A stretch of 64,000 nt of DNA from NCBI RefSeq assembly GCF_007990245.1, contig NZ_BJWG01000003.1, positions 62,001 through 126,000 on the forward strand, given 5' to 3'. The position numbers were made by a program, and so were the translations under genes. Source of the DNA: Cellulomonas composti. Lineage in GTDB: Bacteria > Actinomycetota > Actinomycetes > Actinomycetales > Cellulomonadaceae. Below the pieces are notes generated by a model, which made no database searches, was not told the origin of the DNA, and worked only from the letters and a program-made list of their open reading frames with translations. This document shows positions 9,154 to 17,610 of this stretch, in pieces. Within the stretch, counting starts at the first letter, position 1. Each line of letters begins with the position of its first letter.

Positions 9154-10152
9154 ATGCAGGCCGTACCCACGCCGCCCGAGCTCGACGACCTCGTCGCCAC
9201 GACCGATCGCATGCAGGCGGCGATCGAACGCGTCGTGACCGGTCGGACCTCGCTCGTGCGCACCACGCTGGCCGTGCTGCTCGCCGAGGGCCACCTGCTG
9301 CTCGAGGACGTGCCCGGCGTCGGCAAGACGACGCTCGCCAAGTCGCTCGCCCGCACGATCGACTGTTCGGTGGGCCGGATCCAGTTCACGCCGGACCTGC
9401 TGCCGTCCGACCTCACGGGCGTCAACATCTTCCGTCCGCAGACCCACGAGTTCGAGTTCCGTCCCGGACCGGTGTTCGCGCACATCGTCATCGGCGACGA
9501 GATCAACCGCGCGTCGCCGAAGACGCAGTCCGCGCTGCTCGAGTGCATGCAGGAGGCTCAGGCCACCGTCGACGGCCGCACCTATGCGCTCCCGCGGCCG
9601 TTCCTCGTCGTCGCCACCCAGAACCCGGTCGAGATGGAGGGCACCTACCCGCTCCCCGAGGCGCAGCGCGACCGCTTCATGGCGCGGCTGACGGTCGGCT
9701 ACCCCAGCATCGAGTCCGAGCTCGACATGCTCGACCTGCAGGAGTCGGCCGACCCGCTCGCGGTGCTGCACCCCGTCACCGACGCCGCCGGCGTGGCCCG
9801 GCTGATCGACATGACGCGTCGCCTGTACGCCTCGGCCGCCGTGAAGCGGTACGTGGTCGACCTGGTCACCGCGACGCGCGAGGACCAGGGCCTGCGGCTC
9901 GGCGCCTCGCCCCGCGCCGCGATCCAGCTCCTGCGGGCCGCCAAGGGCCTCGCCGCGATGACCGGGCGGGACCACGTCCTGCCCGACGACGTGCAGAGCC
10001 TCGCGGTCAGCGTGCTGGCGCACCGCCTGCTGCCGAGCACCGAGTCCCGACTGTCCGGGAGGTCGACCGACGCGATCGTCGCCGACATCGTGGCGCGCGT
10101 CGCCGTCCCTGCGCAGTCCGGCGTCGCGCGCGAGCGGCGCGCGTTCGGCTGA
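9154..10152 (+). CDS. MoxR-family AAA+ ATPase
   Basis: A chaperone-like AAA+ ATPase of the MoxR group, usually paired with DUF58 and von Willebrand/transglutaminase partners. The 332-residue protein has Walker A GVGKTTLAKSLA near residue 55, the FTPDLLPSDLTGVNIF segment, Walker B as VIGDEINRASPKTQSALLE, and sensor 1 at VVATQNPVEMEGTYPLPEAQRDRF. The ATG has AAAGGAGG five bases upstream. Its stop overlaps the next gene's ATG by one base, so the three genes form one operon. Substrates in this organism are unknown; a role in cell-envelope maturation is only an inference. Confidence 0.92.
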   Translation: MQAVPTPPELDDLVATTDRMQAAIERVVTGRTSLVRTTLAVLLAEGHLLLEDVPGVGKTTLAKSLARTIDCSVGRIQFTPDLLPSDLTGVNIFRPQTHEFEFRPGPVFAHIVIGDEINRASPKTQSALLECMQEAQATVDGRTYALPRPFLVVATQNPVEMEGTYPLPEAQRDRFMARLTVGYPSIESELDMLDLQESADPLAVLHPVTDAAGVARLIDMTRRLYASAAVKRYVVDLVTATREDQGLRLGASPRAAIQLLRAAKGLAAMTGRDHVLPDDVQSLAVSVLAHRLLPSTESRLSGRSTDAIVADIVARVAVPAQSGVARERRAFG

Positions 10153-11402
10153 TGCGTCTGCGGCCCACACCCCGCGGCTGGACTCTCGCCGCCATCGGCG
10201 CGTTCATCATGCTCGCGGGCATCGCCATGGGCTCGGTCGAGCTCGCGCGGATCGGCGCGGTCCCGGTGATCCTCGTCGCCGCCGCCGCCGCGTTCGTCGC
10301 GTGGCGCGACCCCGGCACCGGTCGGCGAGCCCTGGCGGTGCGCAGGGTGCTCACGCCCAACCCCGTGCACGCCGGTGAACGGCTCCAGGTCGAGGTCGAG
10401 ATCCGGTCGACGGACCCGTCGTCGCGCGCGCGCCTCGCCGGGCTGCGGTTCGCCGAGCAGGCCGCGACCGAGCTGTCCGCCGGGCGCCCCCTGCGGGCGC
10501 GCGTGCAGCGTGCGCCCGGCGTCGTGACCGTGACCTACGGCGTCGATGCGGCACGCCGCGGGCGCTGGCCGCTCGGCCCGCTCGTCGTGACCCGGTCCGA
10601 CGTGTTCGCCACGGTGGCGGCGACGACGACCTTGGGCGAGCAGGCCGAGGTCACCGTGTGGCCCACGGTCGTGGCGCTCCCCGCGCCGAACGACGTGCTC
10701 GTCGGCGAGCCCGACCGCGTCGCCCTCGGCGCACGCTCGCCGTCGACCGACGACTCCTCGTTGCGCGACTACCGCGAGGGCGACGACCTGCGGCGCGTGC
10801 ACTGGCGCAGCAGCGCGCGCCGCGGCGAGCTGCTCGTGCGCTCCGACGAGCGGGCCGGCATGCGTCCCGTCTCCGTGCTCGTCGACCTGCCGCCGCGGCC
10901 CACGCACCTCGAGTGGTCGATCTCGCTCGTCGCGTCGGTCGCGCTCGCCATGCTGGACGCGGGTCACCCCGTCCGGCTGCTCGACGGTGTCGGCGCCCAC
11001 CTGCGGCCCGTCGGCGTCCCGTACCTGCACACGCGCCACGACGGTGCTCGCGCGGCACTGCTCGACGCGACCGTCGACCTCGAGTCGCCGCGCGGCAGCA
11101 CCGAGGCGCTCGCGCGGGTCGTCGCCGCGACCCACCTTCTCGAGCACGCCGAGGCCGGCGGCGAGATCGTCATCGGCGTCCTCGGCCCGCTCGGTCCCGG
11201 CGCGCGCGCCGCGTTGACGCACGTCGCCGAGGCGGCCCAGGGTTGGGCCATGGTGCGCAGCGACCCGGCCCACCCGAGCGAGGAGCGCGACGCCGAGCAC
11301 ACCGTGCGCGCACTGCGCCGGGCCGGGTGGCGCGCGTGCACCGTGACCCCGGGCGAACCGCTCGTCGACTGCTGGCTGCGTCTGCTGGGGACGGCACGAT
11401 GA
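10152..11402 (+). CDS. DUF58 domain protein, membrane anchored
   Basis: The 416-residue product has two adjacent hydrophobic helices near the N-terminus (residues ~12-50, AAIGAFIMLAGIAMGSVELA and the following IGAVPVILVAAAAAFVAW) and then a cytoplasmic region with the DUF58 core, DYREGDDLRRVHWRSSARRG near residue 210. DUF58 proteins carry a vWA-like fold and accompany MoxR ATPases. It is the middle gene of a moxR-DUF58-transglutaminase operon, coupled at both ends (one-base overlap upstream, ATGA overlap downstream). The exact role is not established. Confidence 0.85.
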   Translation: MRLRPTPRGWTLAAIGAFIMLAGIAMGSVELARIGAVPVILVAAAAAFVAWRDPGTGRRALAVRRVLTPNPVHAGERLQVEVEIRSTDPSSRARLAGLRFAEQAATELSAGRPLRARVQRAPGVVTVTYGVDAARRGRWPLGPLVVTRSDVFATVAATTTLGEQAEVTVWPTVVALPAPNDVLVGEPDRVALGARSPSTDDSSLRDYREGDDLRRVHWRSSARRGELLVRSDERAGMRPVSVLVDLPPRPTHLEWSISLVASVALAMLDAGHPVRLLDGVGAHLRPVGVPYLHTRHDGARAALLDATVDLESPRGSTEALARVVAATHLLEHAEAGGEIVIGVLGPLGPGARAALTHVAEAAQGWAMVRSDPAHPSEERDAEHTVRALRRAGWRACTVTPGEPLVDCWLRLLGTAR

Positions 11403-13735
11403 CGCCGACCTCGACACCGCCCAGGGGCCTGCGCGCGACGCTCGCGACCGCACTGTGCGCGCTGGCCACGATCACGAGCCTGCACGCCGTCACCAACCTG
11501 TTCTCACCTGAGCCGTGGCGTGCGCCGATCGTGCTGCAGGTCCTGTTCGTCGCCGCGGTCGTCGCCGGTGCACGCGCACTCACCGCGTCCGCCTGGGTGC
11601 CGTCCGTCGTCGGCGTCGTCGTCGCGTACTTCGTCGTGATCCTGCGTTACGGCGCACCGCCCGGTCGCGCACAGCTCGTGCCCGACCTCGACGCGTGGCG
11701 CCGCCTGGTGGCGCTGTGGGGCGACGGCCTGCACCTGATCGACACCGAACGTGTCCCGGTCGACGTCTCGCGGCCGCTCGAGCTCGTGCTCGCCGTGGGC
11801 GCACTGCTGGTGTTCCTGGCGGCGGACGCGCTGGCCGTCGCGCTCGGGATGACCGCGTGGGCCGGCCTGCCGTTGGCGGCCATGTGGCTCCCGACGATCA
11901 CGCTCGGCTACCCCGCCCGCTGGTCAGCGCTGTTCGGGACCGCGTTGTGCTACCTGCTGCTCCTCGCGCTGAGCGTCGCACCACGCGGCACGCGGGACGA
12001 GAACAGCTACCGGGCCCGGATCGCGGCCGGCGCAGCGGTCGGCGTCGTCACCGCCGCGCTCGTCCTCGGACCGGTCCTCGCGTCGCTACCCGGCTGGTCG
12101 TCGTGGGGGCTGCCGCGGTTCGGTTCCGGTGCCGCCGGGCCGGTCACGCTCAGCACCGACCTCGACCTGCGCGACAACCTGGGGTCCCGCTCGGGTCAGG
12201 TGGTCCTGACGTACGTCGTCACGACGCTCAGCGCCGTCGGGGTGCCCGCGGACGCCACCACAGGCCGCATCGAGGTCGGCCTCGAGACGCCGGGTCCGAG
12301 CGACGGCGCGACCGGCGCCGTCGTCGTCGAGCCCACGCCGTCGGCCTCCCCCACCGCCGCGACCGCGCGCGTGACCGCAGGCACGCTCGGGCCCCTGCGT
12401 GCCTTCACGCTCACGAGCTTCGACGGCCGCGAGTGGAACGCCGACGAGGGTGCGAGCGGCGAGCCGCACGGGTTCACGCCGCAGGAGCTCCTCTCGCCCG
12501 ACCCCACACGCTTCGGCGGCGTGCCCAGTGCGGCGTACGGCTCGCTCGCGCAGGTCGACGTCGAGATCGGCGTGCTGCAGGACGACCACCTGCCGATCCC
12601 GATCTTCGCGCGGTCGGTCGACGTCGACGGCAACTGGTGGTTCGACGCGCTCCGCGATCAGGTGCAGGGCTCCGCCCCGACCTCGCACGGGATGCGCGTC
12701 ACGTACGTCGCCGAGATCCCCGAGCTCACCGCCGACGAGCTGCGCGCCGCATCGACCGGCACGCCCGACGACCCCGCCGCGCTCGAGGTGCCGGCGACCT
12801 CGCACGCCGACGACATCCGCGCCCGTGCTCTCGAGGTCACCGCGGGCGCCTCGTCGCCGTACGAGCAGGCCATGGCGCTGCAGACCTACCTGCGCTCGAC
12901 GGCGAACTTCACGTACGACACCCGACTCGAGCCGGCCCGCACGGACGACGCGGTGTGGGACTTCCTCGAGTCCCGCACCGGCTACTGCGTGCAGTTCGCG
13001 ACCGCGATGACGATGATGGCGCGCACGCTCGGTATCCCCGCGCGGGTCGGGGTCGGCTTCCTGCCCGGCAAGAACGAGGACGGCACCTACGTCGTCACGG
13101 GTCGCCAGTCGCACGCGTGGCCCGAGCTGAACTTCGAGGGCTACGGCTGGGTGCGGTTCGAGCCGACTCCCGCCGTGCAGTCCGGCCTGCCGCCCGAGTG
13201 GAGCAACCCGCTCGCGGGTGCCGGCAACTCCGGGCCCACGGAGCCCGCGCTGCCCACCGCGAACGCCGGGTCCGGTTCGACGAGTGCGCCGCAGTCTCCG
13301 GGCGGCAGCACGGCCACCACCTCGGGGGCGGCCTGGCTACCCATCGCGCTCACCGTGCTCCTGGTGCTCGGGATCGGCGCGCTGGCGGTCTGGCTCCTGG
13401 CCCGCCGCCGCACCCGTGCGGTCGCCGAGCGCACGCCGGAGCAGGCATGGGTCCGACTCCGTCGGCGGCTCGCGCGTTCGGGGGTCGGCTGGTCCGATGC
13501 GACGACGCCTCGCGCGGTCGTCGGCGCCGTGCAGGAGAAGGTCCAGCGCGACGGGCGGGCGGCGCTCGCGCCGGCGGCGGTCGACGCCCTCGCCGGTCTG
13601 GCGCGCGACGTCGAGCGCGAGCGTTACGCGCCTACGCCGCCCGAGCCGGTGCCGGGAGCGCTCGACCGGGCCGTCGACGTCGTCGCCGAGGGTGTCGAGT
13701 CGGCGATGCGCCGGTCGAGGTTCCGCCGCCGCTGA
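11399..13735 (+). CDS. Membrane transglutaminase-like protein (DUF3488/TgpA type)
   Basis: This 778-residue protein has about six N-terminal membrane helices (residues ~15-230), a large extracytoplasmic region with a transglutaminase core, another membrane helix near residues 645-665 and a basic cytoplasmic tail. The core holds the catalytic Cys in RTGYCVQFATAMTMMAR (near residue 529), the His in QSHAWPEL (near 573) and the third position in WVRFEPTP, where Glu stands in the usual Asp place, as is common in this subgroup. Proteins of this type (TgpA in Pseudomonas) are periplasmic-facing; the substrate is unknown. It overlaps DUF58 by four bases and ends the moxR operon. Confidence 0.87.
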   Translation: MTPTSTPPRGLRATLATALCALATITSLHAVTNLFSPEPWRAPIVLQVLFVAAVVAGARALTASAWVPSVVGVVVAYFVVILRYGAPPGRAQLVPDLDAWRRLVALWGDGLHLIDTERVPVDVSRPLELVLAVGALLVFLAADALAVALGMTAWAGLPLAAMWLPTITLGYPARWSALFGTALCYLLLLALSVAPRGTRDENSYRARIAAGAAVGVVTAALVLGPVLASLPGWSSWGLPRFGSGAAGPVTLSTDLDLRDNLGSRSGQVVLTYVVTTLSAVGVPADATTGRIEVGLETPGPSDGATGAVVVEPTPSASPTAATARVTAGTLGPLRAFTLTSFDGREWNADEGASGEPHGFTPQELLSPDPTRFGGVPSAAYGSLAQVDVEIGVLQDDHLPIPIFARSVDVDGNWWFDALRDQVQGSAPTSHGMRVTYVAEIPELTADELRAASTGTPDDPAALEVPATSHADDIRARALEVTAGASSPYEQAMALQTYLRSTANFTYDTRLEPARTDDAVWDFLESRTGYCVQFATAMTMMARTLGIPARVGVGFLPGKNEDGTYVVTGRQSHAWPELNFEGYGWVRFEPTPAVQSGLPPEWSNPLAGAGNSGPTEPALPTANAGSGSTSAPQSPGGSTATTSGAAWLPIALTVLLVLGIGALAVWLLARRRTRAVAERTPEQAWVRLRRRLARSGVGWSDATTPRAVVGAVQEKVQRDGRAALAPAAVDALAGLARDVERERYAPTPPEPVPGALDRAVDVVAEGVESAMRRSRFRRR

Positions 13736-13746
13736 CCGCGCCGGTC

Positions 13747-13866
13747 GGCCGGCCGAGCGCGCCGTTCGACCGGCCGAGCGTTGCTGCAGACCGGCCGAGC
13801 GCGCCGTTCGACCGACTGAGCGCGCCTATCGACCGGCCGAGCGTTGCTGCAGACCGGCCGGGTCAC
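13747..13866. repeat. 21-bp tandem repeat, about 5.6 units
   Basis: Units start at 13747, 13768, 13789, 13810, 13831 and 13852. Each opens with GACCGGCCGAGCG (first and fourth diverged) followed by one of two alternating 8-mers, CGCCGTTC-like or TTGCTGCA. It fills the gap between the convergent transglutaminase and DUF3040 genes. Confidence 0.9.
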
Positions 13867-13890
13867 TACCGCCGAAGAGGAGCGGTTCGC

Positions 13891-14325
13891 TCAGCGGCCG
13901 TCTTCGCGGCGGTGGTCCCACCGCTCCTCGAGCCGGTCCATGAAGCCCGGCTTGTGCGCCTTGGGCTGCTTGCCGGAGCGCGGCGCCCGGGCACCCTTCG
14001 CGCTCGCTCCCGGGCCGGCGGGACGCACCGTGCCGTCCTCTTCGACGACACCCTGGGGTCCCTCGTGGCTGTGCGGGTTGGCGAACGCGAAAGCGACTGC
14101 CGCGAACATCACGACGAAGCCGATCACACCGAGGACGGGCATGCTCTCGGCGGTCCCGAACACGAGCATCAGCAGGCCGACCACCGCACCGAGACCGGCG
14201 GCGACGTAGCGACCGACAGACCGCCGTCCGCGGTGCTTGAGCGTGTTCGCGAGCCGAGGGTCGTCAGAGGAGAGCTGTCGCTCCATCTGCTCGAGGACGC
14301 GCTGCTCGTACTCGGAGAGTGGCAT
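13891..14325 (-). CDS. DUF3040 membrane protein
   Basis: A small actinobacterial membrane protein of unknown function, often found next to dinB and the dcw cluster. The 144-residue product begins with the family's hallmark MPLSEYEQRVLEQMERQLSS, then has two adjacent membrane helices (residues ~40-85) and a basic, Lys/Arg-rich tail. I took the ATG at 14325 because DUF3040 proteins start there. An ATG six codons upstream (14343) is the alternative and would lie just downstream of the -10-like TATCCT at 14368-14373. Confidence 0.85.
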   Translation of the reverse strand: MPLSEYEQRVLEQMERQLSSDDPRLANTLKHRGRRSVGRYVAAGLGAVVGLLMLVFGTAESMPVLGVIGFVVMFAAVAFAFANPHSHEGPQGVVEEDGTVRPAGPGASAKGARAPRSGKQPKAHKPGFMDRLEERWDHRREDGR

Positions 14326-14367
14326 CCCGACCCCCATGGTCATGTGTGGTGCACCTGTCTGCCCCCA

Positions 14368-14373
14368 AGGATA
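14368..14373 (-). promoter_or_regulatory. Putative -10 element of the DUF3040 gene
   Basis: The minus strand reads TATCCT here, a good TAnnnT match, 25 bases before the upstream candidate ATG at 14343. It lies in the 106-bp gap after dinB. Confidence 0.4.
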
Positions 14374-14431
14374 GATCCGCCACCTGAATGGTGGAAGTCG
14401 AGCCACCCTCCCGTCACTCTTCGGGGGTGGG

Positions 14432-15685
14432 TCAGCCCACCGCTCCCGTCCGGATGGCGAGGCTCCCGAACCGTTCGCGCACCAGATCCATCGCCAGCTC
14501 GGCATCCCGCCGGGACACGGCACCACCGGACCGCTCGGCGTCACCCAGCGCCGCCTCCTCGAGTGTCGGCTGCCGGATCGCGCGCGCGATCGGGCTGAGC
14601 CCTTCGACGCGGACGCCGACGAGCCGCACCGGGAGTCCACCGAGGTCCGCTCCCGCCAGCAGGTCCCGGGCGGTCAGGTAGATCTCGCGCCCGACATCCG
14701 TCGACGTCGTCAGCGTGCGCGAGCGCGTGAGCGTCCGGAAGTCGGACGTCCGGACCTTCACGCTCACGGTGCGGCCGACCAGGCCACGCGCCCGCAGCCG
14801 GGTGGCGCACCGGTCCGCGAGCTCCAGGGCCTTCGCCTGGACCACCGAGAGATCGGCCTGGTCCACCGCGAAGGTCTCCTCGGCACCGATCGAGCGCTCC
14901 TCCCGGCCGGGCTGCACCGGACGAGGGTCCCGACCCCAGGCGAGGTCGAACAGGTGCGCGCCGGCAACCTTGCCGACGGCCCGCTGGACCGTTCCCACGT
15001 CGGAGGCCGCCAGCTCCGCGACCGTCGTGATGCCCCAGCGCCCGAGCGCCGCCTGCGTGCGCTCCCCGACCCCCCACAACGCGCCGACCGGCAGCGAGTG
15101 CAGCAGCTCGAGCGTCGCGGCCCGCGGAACCAGCAGCACACCGTCCGGCTTGGCGAGACCGGAGGCGAGCTTGGCGACGAACTTCGTCGACGCGATCCCG
15201 ACCGAGCACGTGATGCCGAAGCGGTCGTGCACCCTCCGGCGGATCTGCTCGGCGATGAACGTCGGCGGCCCGATCCGCCGCCGCGCGCCCGCCACGTCGA
15301 GGAAGGCCTCGTCGACGCTCACCTGCTCGACCAGAGCCGTGACGTCCCCGAGGACCTCCATCACGCCGACCGAGACCTCGTGGTACGCACGGTGGTCCGG
15401 CGGCACGACGATCGCCTGCGGACACGAGCGCAGCGCGCTCGCCATCGGCATCGCGGAGTGCACGCCGAACGCCCGCGCCTCGTACGTCGCCGCGAGGACG
15501 ACGCCGCGACCGCCGTCGAAGCCGACGATCACCGGACGCCCACGCAGCTGCGGTCGCCGCGCGAGCTCGACCGACGCGAAGAACGCGTCCATGTCGACGT
15601 GGAGCACCGAGCAGTCGGCGTCGTCACCGCCCCAGTCCCGCGCCGCGGCTGCTCGGCCGGCGGCGCCGATGGGACCGCGGCTCAC
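14432..15685 (-). CDS. dinB: DNA polymerase IV (Y family)
   Basis: Error-prone translesion polymerase. The 417-residue protein has the Y-family signatures LHVDMDAFFASVELARRP near the N-terminus (catalytic Asp), YEARAFGVHSAMPMASAL, VEQVSVDEAFLDVAGA (catalytic Asp-Glu) and KFVAKLASGLAKPDGV, followed by a little-finger region. The GTG start overlaps the HEPN gene's stop by four bases, so the two are probably translated together. The LexA box at 16161-16176 upstream of the pair predicts DNA-damage induction. Confidence 0.95.
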   Translation of the reverse strand: MSRGPIGAAGRAAAARDWGGDDADCSVLHVDMDAFFASVELARRPQLRGRPVIVGFDGGRGVVLAATYEARAFGVHSAMPMASALRSCPQAIVVPPDHRAYHEVSVGVMEVLGDVTALVEQVSVDEAFLDVAGARRRIGPPTFIAEQIRRRVHDRFGITCSVGIASTKFVAKLASGLAKPDGVLLVPRAATLELLHSLPVGALWGVGERTQAALGRWGITTVAELAASDVGTVQRAVGKVAGAHLFDLAWGRDPRPVQPGREERSIGAEETFAVDQADLSVVQAKALELADRCATRLRARGLVGRTVSVKVRTSDFRTLTRSRTLTTSTDVGREIYLTARDLLAGADLGGLPVRLVGVRVEGLSPIARAIRQPTLEEAALGDAERSGGAVSRRDAELAMDLVRERFGSLAIRTGAVG

Positions 15686-16137
15686 GAGGCACGCTCCATG
15701 GCCTCCGCGCCGGCCACGACGGCACGCGCGGCGTCCACGAGGTCCTCGGCGGCCTCGAGCGTGCGTTCGGCACGGACGGCGTCGACCTGGTCGAACCGGC
15801 CGGCGTCGACCGCCGAGCGCAGCGCGGCCCCGTCGGCGAAGTAGCGCGCGGCGTCCGCGAGCTCGGGCGCGACGACCTCGAGCATCCCCCAGGCCGTCCT
15901 CGGCGCCCCGCGACCGGCCGGTGTCCCGCGCGCGGCGACCACGGCGGCGGCCGCGCGCAGACCCGCGAGGTGCGCGTGCCCGAACTGCTCCCACGGTTCG
16001 GCGGAGAACTGCGCCGCGACCAGCTCGGCGTCGGCACGCGTCAGCAGCTGCTCCGCACGGGGGGAACCGCCTCCGCGACGCGGACGTCCGGGCGCTGCGG
16101 CCGGTCGCCTCGCGCTCGTCGTCGTCACTGCTCGCAC
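15682..16137 (-). CDS. SAV_6107-family HEPN domain protein
   Basis: A small helical protein, 151 residues from the GTG at 16137, which follows GGTGGAGG. Residues ~25-140 form Ala/Glu-rich helices (AEQLLTRADAELVAAQFSAE and WEQFGHAHLAGLRAAAAVVA) typical of the SAV_6107 HEPN group found beside dinB in actinobacteria. HEPN domains often act with nucleotidyltransferases or as RNases, but I see no RxxxxH motif that would prove RNase activity. It is the first gene of a two-gene SOS operon with dinB. Function in translesion synthesis is unproven. Confidence 0.75.
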   Translation of the reverse strand: MRAVTTTSARRPAAAPGRPRRGGGSPRAEQLLTRADAELVAAQFSAEPWEQFGHAHLAGLRAAAAVVAARGTPAGRGAPRTAWGMLEVVAPELADAARYFADGAALRSAVDAGRFDQVDAVRAERTLEAAEDLVDAARAVVAGAEAMERAS

Positions 16138-16160
16138 CGTCACCACCTCCACCCTCAGTA

Positions 16161-16176
16161 TCGAACAGGCGTTCGA
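16161..16176 (-). promoter_or_regulatory. SOS box (LexA binding site) of HEPN-dinB
   Basis: TCGAAC-AGGC-GTTCGA is a perfect match to the actinobacterial/Bacillus-type SOS palindrome. It lies 24 bases upstream of the HEPN gene start and between two divergent genes, so it could also affect the spermidine-synthase-like gene. Confidence 0.93.
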
Positions 16177-16219
16177 TCTCGTCAACCCGTCCGCCGGGCG
16201 AGCCGCGCGCACCGTGGCC

Positions 16220-16225
16220 TACCGT
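16220..16225 (+). promoter_or_regulatory. -10 element for a leaderless transcript
   Basis: TACCGT is followed by exactly six bases and then the GTG at 16232. This is the spacing expected when the start codon is the transcription start. It supports 16232 rather than the in-frame GTG at 16214, which lies upstream of the element. Confidence 0.5.
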
Positions 16226-16231
16226 GTGCGC

Positions 16232-17170
16232 GTGCCCTCCCGACGCACAGGCTCTCAGCGACCACCCACACGGCCGACGCCCGGGTCGCGCACGCGCGGC
16301 GGCGGGCGTGCGGCGGCCGGTCCTCGCGACCGGTCGGCCTGGCCCGAGGGCGCCGTGCAGATCCCCACCGGAACCGTCGAGCTGGTCCCCGACCCGGACG
16401 ATCCCGACGGCGTGACCGTGCTGGTCAACGGCGTGCCGAGCTCCTACCTGGACCTGGCCGACGCGCGCGTCCTCGCGTTCGAGTACATGCAGCAGATGGC
16501 GGCGTTCGTCGAGCGGCTGCGCCCCGGGAGCCCGCTCGACGTCGTGCACCTCGGGGCCGCGGGCTGCGCGTTCGCACGCGCGCTCGACGCGCACCGGCCC
16601 GGGTCGCGCCAGCTCGCGATCGAGCTCGACCCGACGCTCGCGACGCTCGTACGCGACTGGTTCGGGCTACCGCGTTCACCCGCGCTGCGGATCCGGGCGG
16701 GCGACGCGCGCGAACAGCTCGCCGCGCTCCAGGCGGGCAGCGCCGACGTCGTCGTGCGTGACGTGTTCGCGGGCGACCGCACACCCGCGCACGTCACGAC
16801 GCGCGAGATGGCCGAGGAGGTCGCCCGCGTGCTGCGACCTGGCGGGCTCTACCTGGTGAACTGCGCCGACCGGCCCCCGCTGACGCTCGCGCGCAGCGAG
16901 GCCGCGACGCTGTCGGCGGTGTTCGACGACGTCGCGATCGTCGCCGAACCCGCGCTGCTGCGCGGCCGGGGGCACGGCAACGTCGTGCTCGCCGCGAGCG
17001 ACGACCCGGACCTGCTCGCCGGCGATGCGCTCGCGCGCGACATGCGCAGCCTGCCGGCACCGGCGCGGCTGCTGCACGCGGACGAGCTGCGCACCCTCGT
17101 CGGGACCGCGCCCGTCCTGCGCGACCCGGAACGCGAGCACCCCGAGCACGCCGACAGGGCCACCCCGTGA
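16232..17170 (+). CDS. Spermidine-synthase-like SAM-fold protein
   Basis: The 312-residue product has a basic disordered N-terminus and then a Rossmann methyltransferase-like fold: VVHLGAAGCAFARALDAH (glycine loop), LAIELDPTLATLVRDWFGLP (acidic end of strand 2), IRAGDARE and SADVVVRDVFAGDRTPAHVT. The pattern resembles SpeE-like proteins, but the amine-binding residues of real spermidine synthases are not obvious, so the reaction is uncertain. It is divergent from the SOS-controlled HEPN-dinB pair. Its stop codon lies inside the loop of a terminator hairpin. Confidence 0.75.
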   Translation: MPSRRTGSQRPPTRPTPGSRTRGGGRAAAGPRDRSAWPEGAVQIPTGTVELVPDPDDPDGVTVLVNGVPSSYLDLADARVLAFEYMQQMAAFVERLRPGSPLDVVHLGAAGCAFARALDAHRPGSRQLAIELDPTLATLVRDWFGLPRSPALRIRAGDAREQLAALQAGSADVVVRDVFAGDRTPAHVTTREMAEEVARVLRPGGLYLVNCADRPPLTLARSEAATLSAVFDDVAIVAEPALLRGRGHGNVVLAASDDPDLLAGDALARDMRSLPAPARLLHADELRTLVGTAPVLRDPEREHPEHADRATP

Positions 17171-17188
17171 ACGGGACGGCCCTGTCGG
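17151..17188. terminator. 11-bp perfect hairpin spanning a stop codon
   Basis: CCGACAGGGCC (17151-17161) pairs perfectly with GGCCCTGTCGG (17178-17188), with a 16-base loop that contains the TGA of the upstream gene. There is no U-run, which is common for actinobacterial terminators. It sits between convergent genes and may serve both. Confidence 0.7.
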
Positions 17189-17228
17189 TGATCGGTCGAC
17201 CTACGGCCGGGCGAACCCGGCCCGCGGC

Positions 17229-17432
17229 TCAGAGCGGACGCACCTGCTCGGCCTGCGGGCCCTTGTCGCCCTGCGTGATCTCGAACTCCACGCGCTGACC
17301 CTCGTCGAGCGTGCGGTAGCCCTGGGAATCGATCGCGGAGTAGTGGACGAAGACGTCGGCGCCGCCGCCGTCCTGGGCGATGAACCCGTAGCCCTTCTCC
17401 GAGTTGAACCACTTGACAGCACCCTGTGCCAT
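17229..17432 (-). CDS. Cold-shock protein (CspA family)
   Basis: Single-stranded nucleic acid-binding protein with one cold-shock domain. The 67-residue product begins [18 protein letters not shown], with RNP1-like KGYGFI and RNP2-like VFVHYSAI, and ends EQVRPL, the usual length and layout. I chose the ATG at 17432 as the family start. A further ATG three codons upstream (17441) has better spacing to GGAG and cannot be excluded. Confidence 0.95.
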   Translation of the reverse strand: MAQGAVKWFNSEKGYGFIAQDGGGADVFVHYSAIDSQGYRTLDEGQRVEFEITQGDKGPQAEQVRPL

Positions 17433-17610
17433 GCCTGACATCCCTCGTTCTCCGGCGGGCAGCGCCCACCGTCCGGTGACCGGCGGCGGACCTGCTCCAC
17501 CGCGGTCCCGGAATCGTCGCACCGGGAGTGTGGCGTACGGCACGTTTTCGATCAGGCTCCGGCCACGCCTTCACAACGATTGGGTAACGCGCCCGACGAG
17601 GGCGACGTCC

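Noticed and set aside
16232-17170. Annotation as a true spermidine synthase
   Set aside because: The SAM-fold glycine loop is present, but the amine-binding residues and the usual N-terminal beta domain are not evident, so only a fold-level call is given.
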